Shown: positions 55,164 through 63,665 of the stretch, piece after piece
Layout of the letters: each line of letters begins with the position of its first letter
Numbering within the stretch: position 1 is the first letter of the stretch
Origin: Kaistia defluvii
GTDB lineage: Bacteria > Pseudomonadota > Alphaproteobacteria > Rhizobiales > Kaistiaceae
DNA: 64,000 nucleotides
Direction: 5' to 3'
NCBI RefSeq assembly: GCF_040548815.1
Contig: NZ_JBEPSM010000001.1
Span: 496,001-560,000 of the forward strand
Made by a program: the position numbers and the translations under genes
Notes under the pieces: generated by a model
Databases searched by the model: none
What the model was told of the DNA's origin: nothing
What the model saw: the letters and a program-made list of their open reading frames with translations, nothing else

Positions 55164-56258
55164 ATGTATGTCGCCGTCAAGGGTGGCGAGGAAGCGATCG
55201 ACAATGCGCATGGGCTTCTCGCCCATGAGCGTCGCGGTCCCGTCTCGGTCCCCGATCTCTCCCCCGACCAGATCGAAACCCAGCTGGCGCTTGCCGTCGA
55301 CCGTGTCATGGCCGAAGGCTCGCTCTATGATCCGGCGCTGGCCGCGCTCGCGATCAAGCAGGCGCGTGGGGATCTGATCGAGGCGATCTTCCTCGTCCGC
55401 GCTTTTCGCACCACCTTGCCGCGCTTCGGCAATGGCGAGCCGGTCGATACCAGCGCCATGGCGATCGAGCGCCGCATCTCGGCCACCTTCAAGGATCTGC
55501 CCGGCGGACAGGTGCTCGGGCCAACCTTCGACTACACCCACCGCCTGATCGATTTCATGCTCGCGGCTGGCGTCACCCCGCCGGCACCCGCCGAAGTCGA
55601 GACCGATTTCGAGGCTACGCCGCGCGTGACCGACCTGCTCGACGGCCAGGGGCTGATCGAGGCGGAGCTTCCCGATGACACGGCGGAAGTCGGCGATCTG
55701 ACCCGCGCGCCGCTCGACTTTCCGGCCGATCGCGACCTGCGCCTGCAGGCGCTCGCTCGTGGCGATGAGGGCTTCCTGCTGGCGCTTGGCTATTCGACCC
55801 AGCGCGGCTATGGCCGCACCCACCCCTTCGTCGGCGAAATCCGCTTCGGCGAGGTGATGGCAGAGTTCGTGCCGGAAGAGCTTGGCTTCGCCGTGCCGCT
55901 CGGGCCCGTTTCGCTGACGGAATGCCAGATGGTCAACCAGTTCCACGGTTCGGCCGAGCTGCCGCCGCAGTTCACACGCGGCTACGGGCTGGTGTTCGGC
56001 CAGAGCGAGCGCAAGGCGATGGCGATGTCGCTGGTCGACCGGGCGCTCCGGACCCGCGAGTTCGGCGAGGATGTCACCGCCCCGGCGCAGGACGAGGAAT
56101 TCGTGCTGTCCCACTGCGACAACGTCCAGGCGACAGGCTTCGTCGAGCATTTGAAGCTGCCGCACTATGTCGATTTCCAGGCCGAGCTCGGGCTCGTCCG
56201 AAAGATGCGCTCCGAATATGCGGCGCGCCAGCAAGAGCTGAAGGAGGCGGCCGAATGA
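55164..56258 (+). CDS. phnI: C-P lyase complex subunit PhnI (nucleosidase)
   Basis: A 364-residue PhnI. With PhnG, PhnH and PhnL it replaces adenine of ATP by the phosphonate, forming ribose-1-phosphonate triphosphate. Diagnostic parts are 'MYVAVKGGEEAIDNAHGLLAHERRG', 'ALAIKQARGDLIEAIFLVRAFRTTLPR', 'LGYSTQRGYGRTHPFVGEIRFGEV' and 'EEFVLSHCDNVQATGFVEHLKLPHYVDFQAELGLVR'. It starts 2 bases after phnH and overlaps phnJ (ATGA). Confidence 0.97.
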   Translation: MYVAVKGGEEAIDNAHGLLAHERRGPVSVPDLSPDQIETQLALAVDRVMAEGSLYDPALAALAIKQARGDLIEAIFLVRAFRTTLPRFGNGEPVDTSAMAIERRISATFKDLPGGQVLGPTFDYTHRLIDFMLAAGVTPPAPAEVETDFEATPRVTDLLDGQGLIEAELPDDTAEVGDLTRAPLDFPADRDLRLQALARGDEGFLLALGYSTQRGYGRTHPFVGEIRFGEVMAEFVPEELGFAVPLGPVSLTECQMVNQFHGSAELPPQFTRGYGLVFGQSERKAMAMSLVDRALRTREFGEDVTAPAQDEEFVLSHCDNVQATGFVEHLKLPHYVDFQAELGLVRKMRSEYAARQQELKEAAE

Positions 56259-57166
56259 GCGCCGTGGCAGCACCGCAGGCGAGCGGCTACAATTTCGCCT
56301 ATCTCGACGAACAGACCAAGCGGATGATCCGCCGTGCGATCCTGAAGGGGATCGCCATCCCCGGCTATCAGGTTCCCTTCTCCAGCCGCGAAATGCCGAT
56401 GCCCTATGGCTGGGGCACGGGCGGCGTGCAGGTGACGGCGGCGATCATCGGCCCGGATGACGTGCTGAAGGTGATCGACCAGGGTTCGGACGACACCACC
56501 AACGCCGTCTCGATCCGCAAGTTCTTCGCCAAGACGGCGGGCGTTGCCACGACGACCGAGACGAAGGACGCGACGATCATCCAGACGCGCCACCGCATTC
56601 CGGAGCGGCAGCTGACGGAAAAGCAGACCATCGTCTTCCAGGTGCCGATCCCGGAGCCGCTGCGCTTCCTCGAGCCGCGCGAGACCGAAACCCGCAAGCT
56701 GCATGCGCTCGCCGATTATGGCCTGATGCATGTGAAGCTCTACGAGGACATCTCGCGCCACGGCCACATCGCCACGACCTACGATTATCCGGTCGAGGTG
56801 GCGGATCGCTACGTCATGAACCCGTCGCCGACGCCGAAATTCGACAATCCGAAGATGCACATGTCGCCGGCTTTGCAATTGTTCGGCGCCGGCCGCGAGA
56901 AGCGCATCTATGCCGTGCCGCCCTTCACCAAGGTGCGCAGCCTCGATTTCGAGGATCATCCCTTCGAGGTGCAGCGCTTTGACAAGCCCTGCGCGCTTTG
57001 CGCGGCGACCAACGTCTATCTCGACGAGGTCGTGCTGGATGATCGCGGCGGGCGGATGTTCGTCTGCTCTGACTCGGATTATTGCGAGGAACGCCGGGCC
57101 GATGGCCATCGCGGCGAGCTCTCCGGCGAGGCGCCGGCGCTGCATGCGGTCGGAGGGGCAGAGTGA
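56255..57166 (+). CDS. phnJ: Carbon-phosphorus lyase, radical SAM enzyme PhnJ
   Basis: A 303-residue enzyme that breaks the C-P bond of ribose-1-phosphonate phosphate with a radical mechanism. The cysteine set is complete: Cys246 and Cys249 in 'CALC', Cys271 and Cys277 in 'FVCSDSDYCEER'. The first three fit the 4Fe-4S ligands and the last the thiyl radical cysteine of the E. coli enzyme. The glycyl-radical glycine is in 'AIPGYQVPF' (Gly37). AAGGAGG precedes the start. The GNAT gene follows with a one-base overlap. Confidence 0.97.
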   Translation: MSAVAAPQASGYNFAYLDEQTKRMIRRAILKGIAIPGYQVPFSSREMPMPYGWGTGGVQVTAAIIGPDDVLKVIDQGSDDTTNAVSIRKFFAKTAGVATTTETKDATIIQTRHRIPERQLTEKQTIVFQVPIPEPLRFLEPRETETRKLHALADYGLMHVKLYEDISRHGHIATTYDYPVEVADRYVMNPSPTPKFDNPKMHMSPALQLFGAGREKRIYAVPPFTKVRSLDFEDHPFEVQRFDKPCALCAATNVYLDEVVLDDRGGRMFVCSDSDYCEERRADGHRGELSGEAPALHAVGGAE

Positions 57167-57663
57167 TGGCCGATATCTCCGTTCGCAAGGCGACCGAGGC
57201 TGACCTGCCGGCTCTGCTCGCGCTCTATGCCCAGCCGGATTTCAACAATGGCCGCGTCACCTCGCTTGAGGTGGCCAGGGCGACGCTCGCTCGCATGGCG
57301 CAATATCCCGATTTCGCCGCCTATTGCGTCCAGGCGGATGGCGAGGTCGTCGGTACCTTCTCGCTGATGGTGATCGACAATCTCGCCCATTGGGGCATGT
57401 CGTCGGCGCTGGTCGAGAACGTCGTCGTTGCCAACGGTCATCAGGGCGAGGGCATCGGCCGCGCCATGATCCAAGAGGCCTTCCGGCTGGCCGAAGCGAA
57501 GGGCGCCTACAAGGTGGCGCTCTCCTCCAACATCAAGTCGACCAAGGCGCACGCCTTCTACGAAAGCCTCGGCTTCGAGAAATACGGCTTCAGCTTTCGG
57601 CTGGAGCCGGTTTCCGGCGAACGCGCCCCTCAGGCTGAATTCATCGACGGAGCCGCATCATGA
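57166..57663 (+). CDS. GNAT acetyltransferase embedded in the C-P lyase operon
   Basis: A 165-residue GNAT protein: 'DISVRKATEADLPALLALYAQPDFNNGRV', 'VGTFSLMVIDNLAHWGMSSALVENVVV', the acetyl-CoA loop 'GHQGEGIGRAMIQEAF' and 'STKAHAFYESLGFEKYGFSFRLE'. It overlaps phnJ at its start (TGATG) and phnK at its end (ATGA), so it is fully built into the operon. By place and size it could act like PhnO, which acetylates aminoalkylphosphonates, but its sequence alone does not prove that. Confidence 0.85.
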   Translation: MADISVRKATEADLPALLALYAQPDFNNGRVTSLEVARATLARMAQYPDFAAYCVQADGEVVGTFSLMVIDNLAHWGMSSALVENVVVANGHQGEGIGRAMIQEAFRLAEAKGAYKVALSSNIKSTKAHAFYESLGFEKYGFSFRLEPVSGERAPQAEFIDGAAS

Positions 57664-58448
57664 TGACCAAGCTGAACGACAAGCCGCTGCTTTCCGCCCG
57701 CAATCTCGGCAAGCATTACGGCCAGCGGCTCGGCTGCCGCGATGTGAATTTCGATCTTTATGAGGGCGAGGTGCTGGCGGTGGTGGGGGAATCCGGCTCG
57801 GGCAAGTCGACTCTGCTCAGCCTGCTCGCGACCGAGCTTCCGCCGACTGCCGGCGCCGTCAATTACCGGATGCGCGATGGCGAGACGCGAAACCTGTTCG
57901 ACCTCACCGAGGCCGAGCGCCGCTTCCTGCTGCGCACCGACTGGGGCTTCGTCCGCCAGGATGCGCGGGACGGCCTGCGCATGGGTGTCTCGGCCGGCGG
58001 CAATGTCGGCGAGCGGCTGATGGCGGTTGGTGGCCGGCACTATGGCCGTATCCGCGACACGGCGAGCGACTGGCTCAACCGGGTCGAGATCGAGCCCGAA
58101 CGCATCGACGATCTGCCGAAGAGCTTCTCCGGCGGCATGCGCCAGCGCCTGCAGATCGCCCGCAACCTCGTCACCCATCCGCGCCTCGTCTTCATGGACG
58201 AGCCAACATCGAGCCTCGACGTCTCGGTGCAGGCGCGCCTGCTCGACCTGATCCGCGGCCTGGTTTCGGAACTCGGGCTCGCGGTCATCATCGTCACCCA
58301 CGACCTCGCCGTCGCCCGCCTGCTGTCGCACCGCATCATGGTGATGCGGCAGGGAAGGGTGATCGAGACCGGCCTCACCGACCAGGTGCTGGACGATCCG
58401 CGCGAAGCCTACACCCAGCTTCTCGTCTCCTCGGTGCTCGCAGCATGA
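57660..58448 (+). CDS. phnK: C-P lyase ATP-binding protein PhnK
   Basis: A 262-residue ABC-type ATPase resembling peptide-transport ATPases: Walker A 'GESGSGKST', signature 'SFSGGMRQRLQIARNLVTHPR', Walker B 'LVFMDEPTSSLD', H-loop 'VTHDLAVARLLSHRIMVMRQGRVIETG'. PhnK binds the PhnGHIJ core and is needed for phosphonate breakdown; it has no membrane partner. It is coupled by 4-base overlaps with the GNAT gene before and phnL after. Confidence 0.96.
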   Translation: MMTKLNDKPLLSARNLGKHYGQRLGCRDVNFDLYEGEVLAVVGESGSGKSTLLSLLATELPPTAGAVNYRMRDGETRNLFDLTEAERRFLLRTDWGFVRQDARDGLRMGVSAGGNVGERLMAVGGRHYGRIRDTASDWLNRVEIEPERIDDLPKSFSGGMRQRLQIARNLVTHPRLVFMDEPTSSLDVSVQARLLDLIRGLVSELGLAVIIVTHDLAVARLLSHRIMVMRQGRVIETGLTDQVLDDPREAYTQLLVSSVLAA

Positions 58449-59167
58449 CCCAGTACAACGTGACACGGAACCTCGTCACCCTCGAAGGCGTCTCCAAGGC
58501 CTTCACCCTGCATCTGCGCGACGGCATGAAGATCAGCGTCGTCGACAACGTCTCGTTCGGCGTGAAGCCCGGCGAATGCGTCGTGCTCGGCGGCCCGTCG
58601 GGCGCCGGCAAGTCCTCCATTCTCAAGATGATCTACGGCAACTACCGCTGCGATCACGGCCGCATCCTGGTGCGGGATGGCGACGAGCAGGTCGATGTCG
58701 CCAATGCCGAGCCGCGCCGCATCCTGGCGCTGCGCGGTTCGGTGATGGGCTATGTCAGCCAGTTCCTGCGCGTCATCCCCCGTGTGTCGTCGCTTGATAT
58801 CGTCGCGGGCGCCGCGACCGATAGCGGCGTGCCGCAGGCCGAGGCCTGGGCGCGGGCCGAGCGCCTGCTGACGCTGCTGAACGTGCCGGAGCGGCTCTGG
58901 AGCCTGCCGCCGGCGACCTTCTCCGGCGGCGAGCAGCAGCGCGTCAACATCGCGCGCGGCCTCGCGGCCGACCGGCCGATCCTGCTGCTCGACGAACCGA
59001 CCGCCTCGCTCGACGCGGCCAACCGCGCCGTTGTCGTGCGGCTGATCGAGGAGAAGAAACGGGCGGGCGCGGCTGTTATCGGCATCTTCCACGATGACGA
59101 TGTCCGCGAACTGGTCGCCGACCGCATCGTCGACGTGACGGAATTCGCCTCCTCCGAGGCGGCCTGA
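58445..59167 (+). CDS. phnL: C-P lyase ATP-binding protein PhnL
   Basis: A 240-residue ABC-type ATPase: 'VEGVSKAFTLHLRDG'-like start (here 'LEGVSKAFTLHLRDGMKISVVDNVSF'), Walker A 'GPSGAGKSS', PhnL-typical 'VMGYVSQFLRVIPRVSSLDIV', signature 'TFSGGEQQRVNIARGL', Walker B 'ILLLDEPTASLD' and H-loop 'GIFHDDDVRELVADRI'. It takes part with PhnGHI in loading the phosphonate onto the ribose. It overlaps phnK by 4 bases. Confidence 0.96.
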   Translation: MTQYNVTRNLVTLEGVSKAFTLHLRDGMKISVVDNVSFGVKPGECVVLGGPSGAGKSSILKMIYGNYRCDHGRILVRDGDEQVDVANAEPRRILALRGSVMGYVSQFLRVIPRVSSLDIVAGAATDSGVPQAEAWARAERLLTLLNVPERLWSLPPATFSGGEQQRVNIARGLAADRPILLLDEPTASLDAANRAVVVRLIEEKKRAGAAVIGIFHDDDVRELVADRIVDVTEFASSEAA

Positions 59168-59191
59168 GAGCTTAGAGCAAACGAGATCGAA

Positions 59192-60358
59192 ATGACCGAA
59201 CCGACCGAATTCCTGATCGAGAATGCCAGCCTCGTCCTGCCCGACCGCGTGGTGGAAAAGGGCTGGGTTGCCGTCGTCGATGGCGAGATCGCCGAGATCG
59301 GCGAGGGCGACGCGCCGGAGCGCGGCATCGACTTTGCCGGCGATCATCTGGTGCCGGGCCTCGTCGAACTGCACACCGATCACCTCGAAGCGCATTTCGC
59401 GCCGCGCCCGCATGTCCGCTGGCATGCGCTGTCCTCGGTGATGGCCTATGACGCACAGATCGCGGCGGCCGGCATCACCACGGTGTTCGACTCGCTGCGC
59501 GCAGGCTCGGACGCAGACTCCGCCTCGATCGGCACCGATCTCGCCGTGCTGGCCTCCGCCATCGAGGAAGCCCGCGCCACCGGCCATCTGCGCGTCGATC
59601 ACCGCACGCATCTGCGCTGCGAGATCGCCTGCGACGACGTCATCGAGCATGTCGAGGCCTATGCCGACCTCTATCCGATCCACATGATGTCGCTGATGGA
59701 TCACACCCCCGGCCAGCGCCAGTTCAAGGATCTCGAGACATGGCGCCGCTACTACATGCGCAAGAAGCCGATGTCGGACGAGGACGTGAACCGCTTCGTC
59801 GCGGCGCGCCTCGAGCAGCATGCCAGCAATGCCGGCCCCAACCGCCTGAAGCTGGTGGCGCTCGCCGCCGAGAAGGGCGCCGTGCTGGCGAGCCATGACG
59901 ACGCCACGGCGGCGCATGCTTCGGAAGCCGTCGGCAATGGCGTCGCCCTGGCCGAGTTCCCGACGACGCTCGAGGCGGCCGAGGCGCTGAACCAGGCCGG
60001 CATCCGCGTGATGATGGGCGGGCCGAACGTCGTGCGCGGCGGCTCGCACTCCGGAAATGTCGCAGCCGAAGATCTCGCACGCGCCGGCTTTCTCGATATT
60101 CTGTCGTCGGATTATGTGCCTGCGAGTCTGTTGATGTCTGCCTTCGAACTGCCCCGCCGCATTCCGTCGATCGACCTCGCGGCGGCGATCCGTACCGTGA
60201 CCCAGACGCCGGCCCGCGCGACCGGGCTGACGGATCGCGGCGCGATCGAGGCCGGGCTTCGCGCCGATCTCGTCCGCGTGCATGTCAGCGGCAAGGACAA
60301 GGAAAGCCCAACGCCGATCGTCCGCCAGGTCTGGCGCGAGGGCCAGCGGGTTTCATGA
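59192..60358 (+). CDS. phnM: Alpha-D-ribose 1-methylphosphonate 5-triphosphate diphosphatase PhnM
   Basis: A 388-residue amidohydrolase-fold enzyme that removes pyrophosphate from the ribosyl phosphonate triphosphate before PhnJ acts. Metal-site motifs are 'DHLVPGLVELHTDHLEAHFAPRP', 'ITTVFDSLRAGSD', 'YPIHMMSLMDHTPGQRQF' and 'VLASHDDATAAHASEAV', with 'GGPNVVRGGSHSGNVAAEDLA' near the end. It begins 24 bases after phnL, on the same strand, and is the usual companion of phnN. Confidence 0.96.
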   Translation: MTEPTEFLIENASLVLPDRVVEKGWVAVVDGEIAEIGEGDAPERGIDFAGDHLVPGLVELHTDHLEAHFAPRPHVRWHALSSVMAYDAQIAAAGITTVFDSLRAGSDADSASIGTDLAVLASAIEEARATGHLRVDHRTHLRCEIACDDVIEHVEAYADLYPIHMMSLMDHTPGQRQFKDLETWRRYYMRKKPMSDEDVNRFVAARLEQHASNAGPNRLKLVALAAEKGAVLASHDDATAAHASEAVGNGVALAEFPTTLEAAEALNQAGIRVMMGGPNVVRGGSHSGNVAAEDLARAGFLDILSSDYVPASLLMSAFELPRRIPSIDLAAAIRTVTQTPARATGLTDRGAIEAGLRADLVRVHVSGKDKESPTPIVRQVWREGQRVS

Positions 60359-60362
60359 GAGC

Positions 60363-60929
60363 ATGACGAGCATGGGTGTACTGGTAGCGGTGGTCGGGCC
60401 AAGCGGCGTCGGCAAGGACAGTCTGCTCGGCCATGCGAAGGCAGCGCTGGCGGAGGAGGCCGGGTTCGTCTTCGTCCGCCGGTTGGTGACACGCGGCGAG
60501 AATGCCTTCGAGGACCACGACACGCTGGACGAGGCAGCCTTTGAGAAAGGCGTCGCGACCGGACGGTTCTCCGTGTCCTGGCGCGCGCATGGTCTCGGCT
60601 ATGCGCTGCCGATCGACACGCTGGATGCGGTCGCCCGGGGCGCAGTGGTCATCTGCAATTTTTCTCGCGGCGCCATCGACGCGGCGCGGGAGAGGTTTCC
60701 GGCGGTACGCGTCGTCGCGATCTCGGCGCCCGACGCGGTGCTGGCCGCGCGCCTTGCTGCGCGCGGGCGGGAGAGCGACGAAGCCATCGCGGCGCGCCTT
60801 GCGCGCGAGGCGATTTGCGCGAGCGAGATCCAGCCCGATCTGACGATCGTCAACGACCGTCCGATCGAGCAATCGGGCGGCGAACTGGTGGCCTATCTGA
60901 GGAGCTTGCGGGTCGGCGCTCCGGCCTGA
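60363..60929 (+). CDS. phnN: Ribose 1,5-bisphosphokinase PhnN
   Basis: A 188-residue guanylate-kinase-like enzyme that makes 5-phosphoribosyl-1-diphosphate from ribose 1,5-bisphosphate, the end step that returns the ribose to PRPP. The P-loop is 'GPSGVGKDSLLGHAK', with 'RRLVTRGENAFEDHDTLDEAAFE' and 'WRAHGLGYALP' as family marks. It starts 4 bases after phnM; an ATG at 60372 is an alternative with a better placed GAGAG. It is the last gene of the phn set and faces the methyltransferase gene. Confidence 0.94.
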   Translation: MTSMGVLVAVVGPSGVGKDSLLGHAKAALAEEAGFVFVRRLVTRGENAFEDHDTLDEAAFEKGVATGRFSVSWRAHGLGYALPIDTLDAVARGAVVICNFSRGAIDAARERFPAVRVVAISAPDAVLAARLAARGRESDEAIAARLAREAICASEIQPDLTIVNDRPIEQSGGELVAYLRSLRVGAPA

Positions 60930-60931
60930 CG

Positions 60932-61720
60932 TCAGCCGGGTTTGCGGGCCCGGACGTGCAGGAAGATCGGCGCCACGCGCGTGTCGGCGATGACGGGCTC
61001 GGCGTCTGCCTGGGCCTCGGTCGCCCTCGGCTCGCCAAAGGCCTCGATAACGAGGCCGGCCCCGACGATCATCGCGACCCAGTCGCTCAGCGTGCGATGA
61101 AAGCGCGGGACGCGGAAGGGGTCGACCTTGCTGCGCTCTTCCGCCGGCAAGGTCGAGAACCACCAGGTCTCCACGGCGCCGTGGGTCTCCTCGAAATACT
61201 CGGCCACTTCGACGGCGCGCGGGATGCCGTCGGCGTCGCGGATATTGCGGCGGCGGGGCGGCACGAAGCAGGGATGCAGGATCGAGAACTGCAGGAACCC
61301 GCCCGGGCGCAGGACGCGATAGGCTTCCCGCAGCACGGCCTGCTGGTTCGGCATGTCCATCAGCGACATGAAGGCGGTGGCAAAATCGAAGCTCGCCTCG
61401 GCGAAGGGCAGGGCCATGCCGTCGCCATGCAGATAGCGGATGCCGAGCGGCTGATTGGCCTCGCTGTCCTGCGCATGGCGAACGAAAGTGGGCGCGATGT
61501 CGATCGCCGTCATCTGCGCGCCGAGCCGGGCGAGCTGTCGCGTGTTGGAGCCCTCGCCGCAGCCGATGTCGAGGCCCTGCAGACCGGTGATCGGCGGCAG
61601 CATGGCCAGGAAGGCCGGCGTGTTGAGGGCATCGCGGTAGACATCGTAGCCAGCCCGCGAATGGCGGGTCCAGGCTTCGGCATTGGCTTCCCAGTGCGCG
61701 GCGACGGTCGAAGGGTCCAT
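60932..61720 (-). CDS. SAM-dependent methyltransferase (class I, Methyltransf_11 type)
   Basis: A 262-residue protein with the class I Rossmann fold: motif I 'LQGLDIGCGEGSNTRQLARLGAQMTAIDI', 'YLHGDGMALPFAEASFDFATAF' and 'AYRVLRPGGFLQFSILHPCF'. The C-terminal part contains 'FHRTLSDWVAMIVGAGLVIEAFGEP'. The start ATG 61720 has AAGGAG 9 bases upstream and was preferred to a longer frame reaching 61783. Substrate unknown. It is convergent with phnN, 2 bases apart, and not part of the phn operon. Confidence 0.9.
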   Translation of the reverse strand: MDPSTVAAHWEANAEAWTRHSRAGYDVYRDALNTPAFLAMLPPITGLQGLDIGCGEGSNTRQLARLGAQMTAIDIAPTFVRHAQDSEANQPLGIRYLHGDGMALPFAEASFDFATAFMSLMDMPNQQAVLREAYRVLRPGGFLQFSILHPCFVPPRRRNIRDADGIPRAVEVAEYFEETHGAVETWWFSTLPAEERSKVDPFRVPRFHRTLSDWVAMIVGAGLVIEAFGEPRATEAQADAEPVIADTRVAPIFLHVRARKPG

Positions 61721-61816
61721 GGGGCTGCTCCTTGCGGTTCGCGGAGGGGCGCGCCTTTCAACAAATCGGACGACGCCTGTCAAGTTGACGCAGGGCGGCT
61801 ATCGGTGGCCGCTGGG

Positions 61817-62077
61817 TCAGTCCGTGACGGCGTCCCAGGGCAGGTCCGCGACGCGTATCGGCCAGCGCTCGAAGACGAGGGTTTCCTCGTTTTCGGCCGA
61901 GCGTTCGAAAACGCGGGCGGCCATGCCAAGTTCGGAGGCCGAATGACCCAGATGCTTGGCCATCGACACCGCGACGTCATGCGACGTGAAAGCTCCGATT
62001 TGCGACCCGCTCTGGCTCACGATCGCATAGCCCCGGTCTTCATTGGGCTGAACATAATAGACCGCCGAATCGAACAC
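61817..62077 (-). CDS. Small protein of unknown function, 86 residues
   Basis: An 86-residue soluble protein that I do not recognise. It begins at GTG 62077 with a clear ribosome site (AAGGAG, 7 bases upstream), so it is very likely translated. The N-terminal half 'YYVQPNEDRGYAIVSQSGSQIGAFTSHDVAVSMAKHLGHSASELGMAARVFERS' predicts a short beta-beta-alpha unit, somewhat like small DUF2188-type domains. There is no signal peptide or membrane segment. It stands alone between the methyltransferase gene and the MFS gene. Confidence 0.75.
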   Translation of the reverse strand: MFDSAVYYVQPNEDRGYAIVSQSGSQIGAFTSHDVAVSMAKHLGHSASELGMAARVFERSAENEETLVFERWPIRVADLPWDAVTD

Positions 62078-62183
62078 TTAACTTCTCCTTAAGCTTCTTA
62101 CGACGCTTAGCTGAGTCGGGTGGTCGTGTGTGCGGCTAATGCACGGAAGCCGGGAATTTCGGTCGGTTGGAGAAAGACTGTGT

Positions 62184-63398
62184 CTATTCGGTTCGCGTCG
62201 CCTCGACCGTGGGCTTGCCGGAACCGCCGATTGCCAGGAAGGCCAGGACGGCGAGGGTGCTGAGCGCGGCGATGATCGACAGTGCGATCGGATAGCCGAG
62301 ATGCTCCGTCATCAGGGCGAAGGCGAAGGGGGCGGCGGAGGACACCACCAGCCGCACCGACGTGACGCGGCCGAGCCGCTTGCCATAGCCGTCGCTGCCG
62401 AAAAGTTCGAGCGGCAGCGTTCCCTGCACGATGCTGGCGAGGCCGGAACTCAGTCCGAACACGATGGCGAAGGCGAAGGCGCCGGCAAGGCTGGGCGCCG
62501 TAGCGAGCAGGATGACGGTCGCCAGCGGCAGGAAGGCCGAGGCGATGACGGCGAGCGTCCGCTGCGAAAGCCGGCCGCCGAAGGTCATGTTGGTGAAGCG
62601 GCTCAGCACCTGCGCCGGCCCGAACGCCGAGGCGACCAGCACGCTGGCCTTGGCGAGCCCGAGCTCGGTCAGCATCGGCAGCATGTGGACCAGGAAGGTC
62701 GAGGTGACGAAGCTCTGGATGGCAAAGCCGAGCAGCATCAGGGCGAACGCCCGCGGTCTGGCGGCCGTCGCGATGACCCCGGCCACGGCTTCGACCGCGC
62801 GCGGCGCGTGATCCAGCGGCGCGCGGCGGTCGGAAACCGTGCGTGTCTGGACCATCAGCCAGAAATGCACCGGCAGGCAGAGGAAGAGGTGCATCGCCGC
62901 GAACAGCAGGTACACGTGATGCCAGTCGAGATGGGTGTGCAGCGCGGTGGTGAACGGCCAGAACAGCGTCGATGCAAAGCCAGCCATCAGCGTCAGATAG
63001 GTGATGGAGCGCTGCGCCCTGGCCGGGTTCAACTGCACCAGCAGGGTGAAGGATGCGCTGTACTGCACCAGTGTCGAGGCGATCTGGATGGCAATCAGCC
63101 CCAGCACCAGCGTCGAAGTATTGCCCGCCATGGCGCAGGCGGCCAGTGCGAGCGCGGCTGCCAGCGAGCCGATCGTCATGACCCGGCCGGCGCCGCGGCG
63201 GTCGATCCAGCCGCCGACCCAGGGCGCGCAGAGTCCGCCGACCAGGAGCGAAACGGAGAGGGCGCCGAAGATCCACTCGGTCGAGAGCCCGAACTCGCGC
63301 GCCATCGCCGGCGCCAGGACGCTGAAGCTGTAATAGAGCGTGCCGTAGCCGATGATCTGGGTCAGGCCGAGGGCGAGAACCGCCGTGCGGGAGTTCAT
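62184..63398 (-). CDS. MFS transporter
   Basis: A 404-residue membrane protein with 12 predicted segments. The first is 'VLALGLTQIIGYGTLYYSFSVLAPAMAREFGLS', and the loop between segments 2 and 3 is 'GGWIDRRGAGRVMTIGS', the MFS signature. This beginning resembles MFS proteins of the oxalate/formate-antiporter or CynX-like branch. The central cytoplasmic loop (about 190-215) is 'QTRTVSDRRAPLDHAPRAVEA'. Substrate unknown. It is divergent from ugpB across a 267-base region in which no gene was recognised. Confidence 0.88.
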   Translation of the reverse strand: MNSRTAVLALGLTQIIGYGTLYYSFSVLAPAMAREFGLSTEWIFGALSVSLLVGGLCAPWVGGWIDRRGAGRVMTIGSLAAALALAACAMAGNTSTLVLGLIAIQIASTLVQYSASFTLLVQLNPARAQRSITYLTLMAGFASTLFWPFTTALHTHLDWHHVYLLFAAMHLFLCLPVHFWLMVQTRTVSDRRAPLDHAPRAVEAVAGVIATAARPRAFALMLLGFAIQSFVTSTFLVHMLPMLTELGLAKASVLVASAFGPAQVLSRFTNMTFGGRLSQRTLAVIASAFLPLATVILLATAPSLAGAFAFAIVFGLSSGLASIVQGTLPLELFGSDGYGKRLGRVTSVRLVVSSAAPFAFALMTEHLGYPIALSIIAALSTLAVLAFLAIGGSGKPTVEATRTE

Positions 63399-63583
63399 GG
63401 AGACTGCCTTGGCGGTCTGGGCGCCGGGGCGCCCGTGCTGTTCGAGGGTGAGGTTCTATGCGCGCTCTCGGACGGCAAGAACAGTCCCCGCTCTCTATTT
63501 TTCATTCGGTTTCAATAGTGACGTAGCGGCGGACCCGAGAGCGGCCGGCGAGGCGAGGGGATCCGGCGCTGCGCTTAGCCGTC

Positions 63584-63601
63584 GTGTCATCCGAGCGTTA
63601 C
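63584..63601 (+). promoter_or_regulatory. Possible Pho box before ugpB
   Basis: GTGTCAT, four spacer bases (CCGA), then GCGTTAC. The first half matches the PhoB half site CTGTCAT in 6 of 7 positions, the second only partly. The spacing is right for a Pho box and the site is 65 bases before ugpB, a gene of the Pho regulon in several bacteria. Low-confidence reading by eye. Confidence 0.35.
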
Positions 63602-63665
63602 GGGCGGCGGGCTAAGCGGGGGCCGTCGCGCCGGACCGGCGCTCCCTTTCTTTCGTGAGGCTCTC

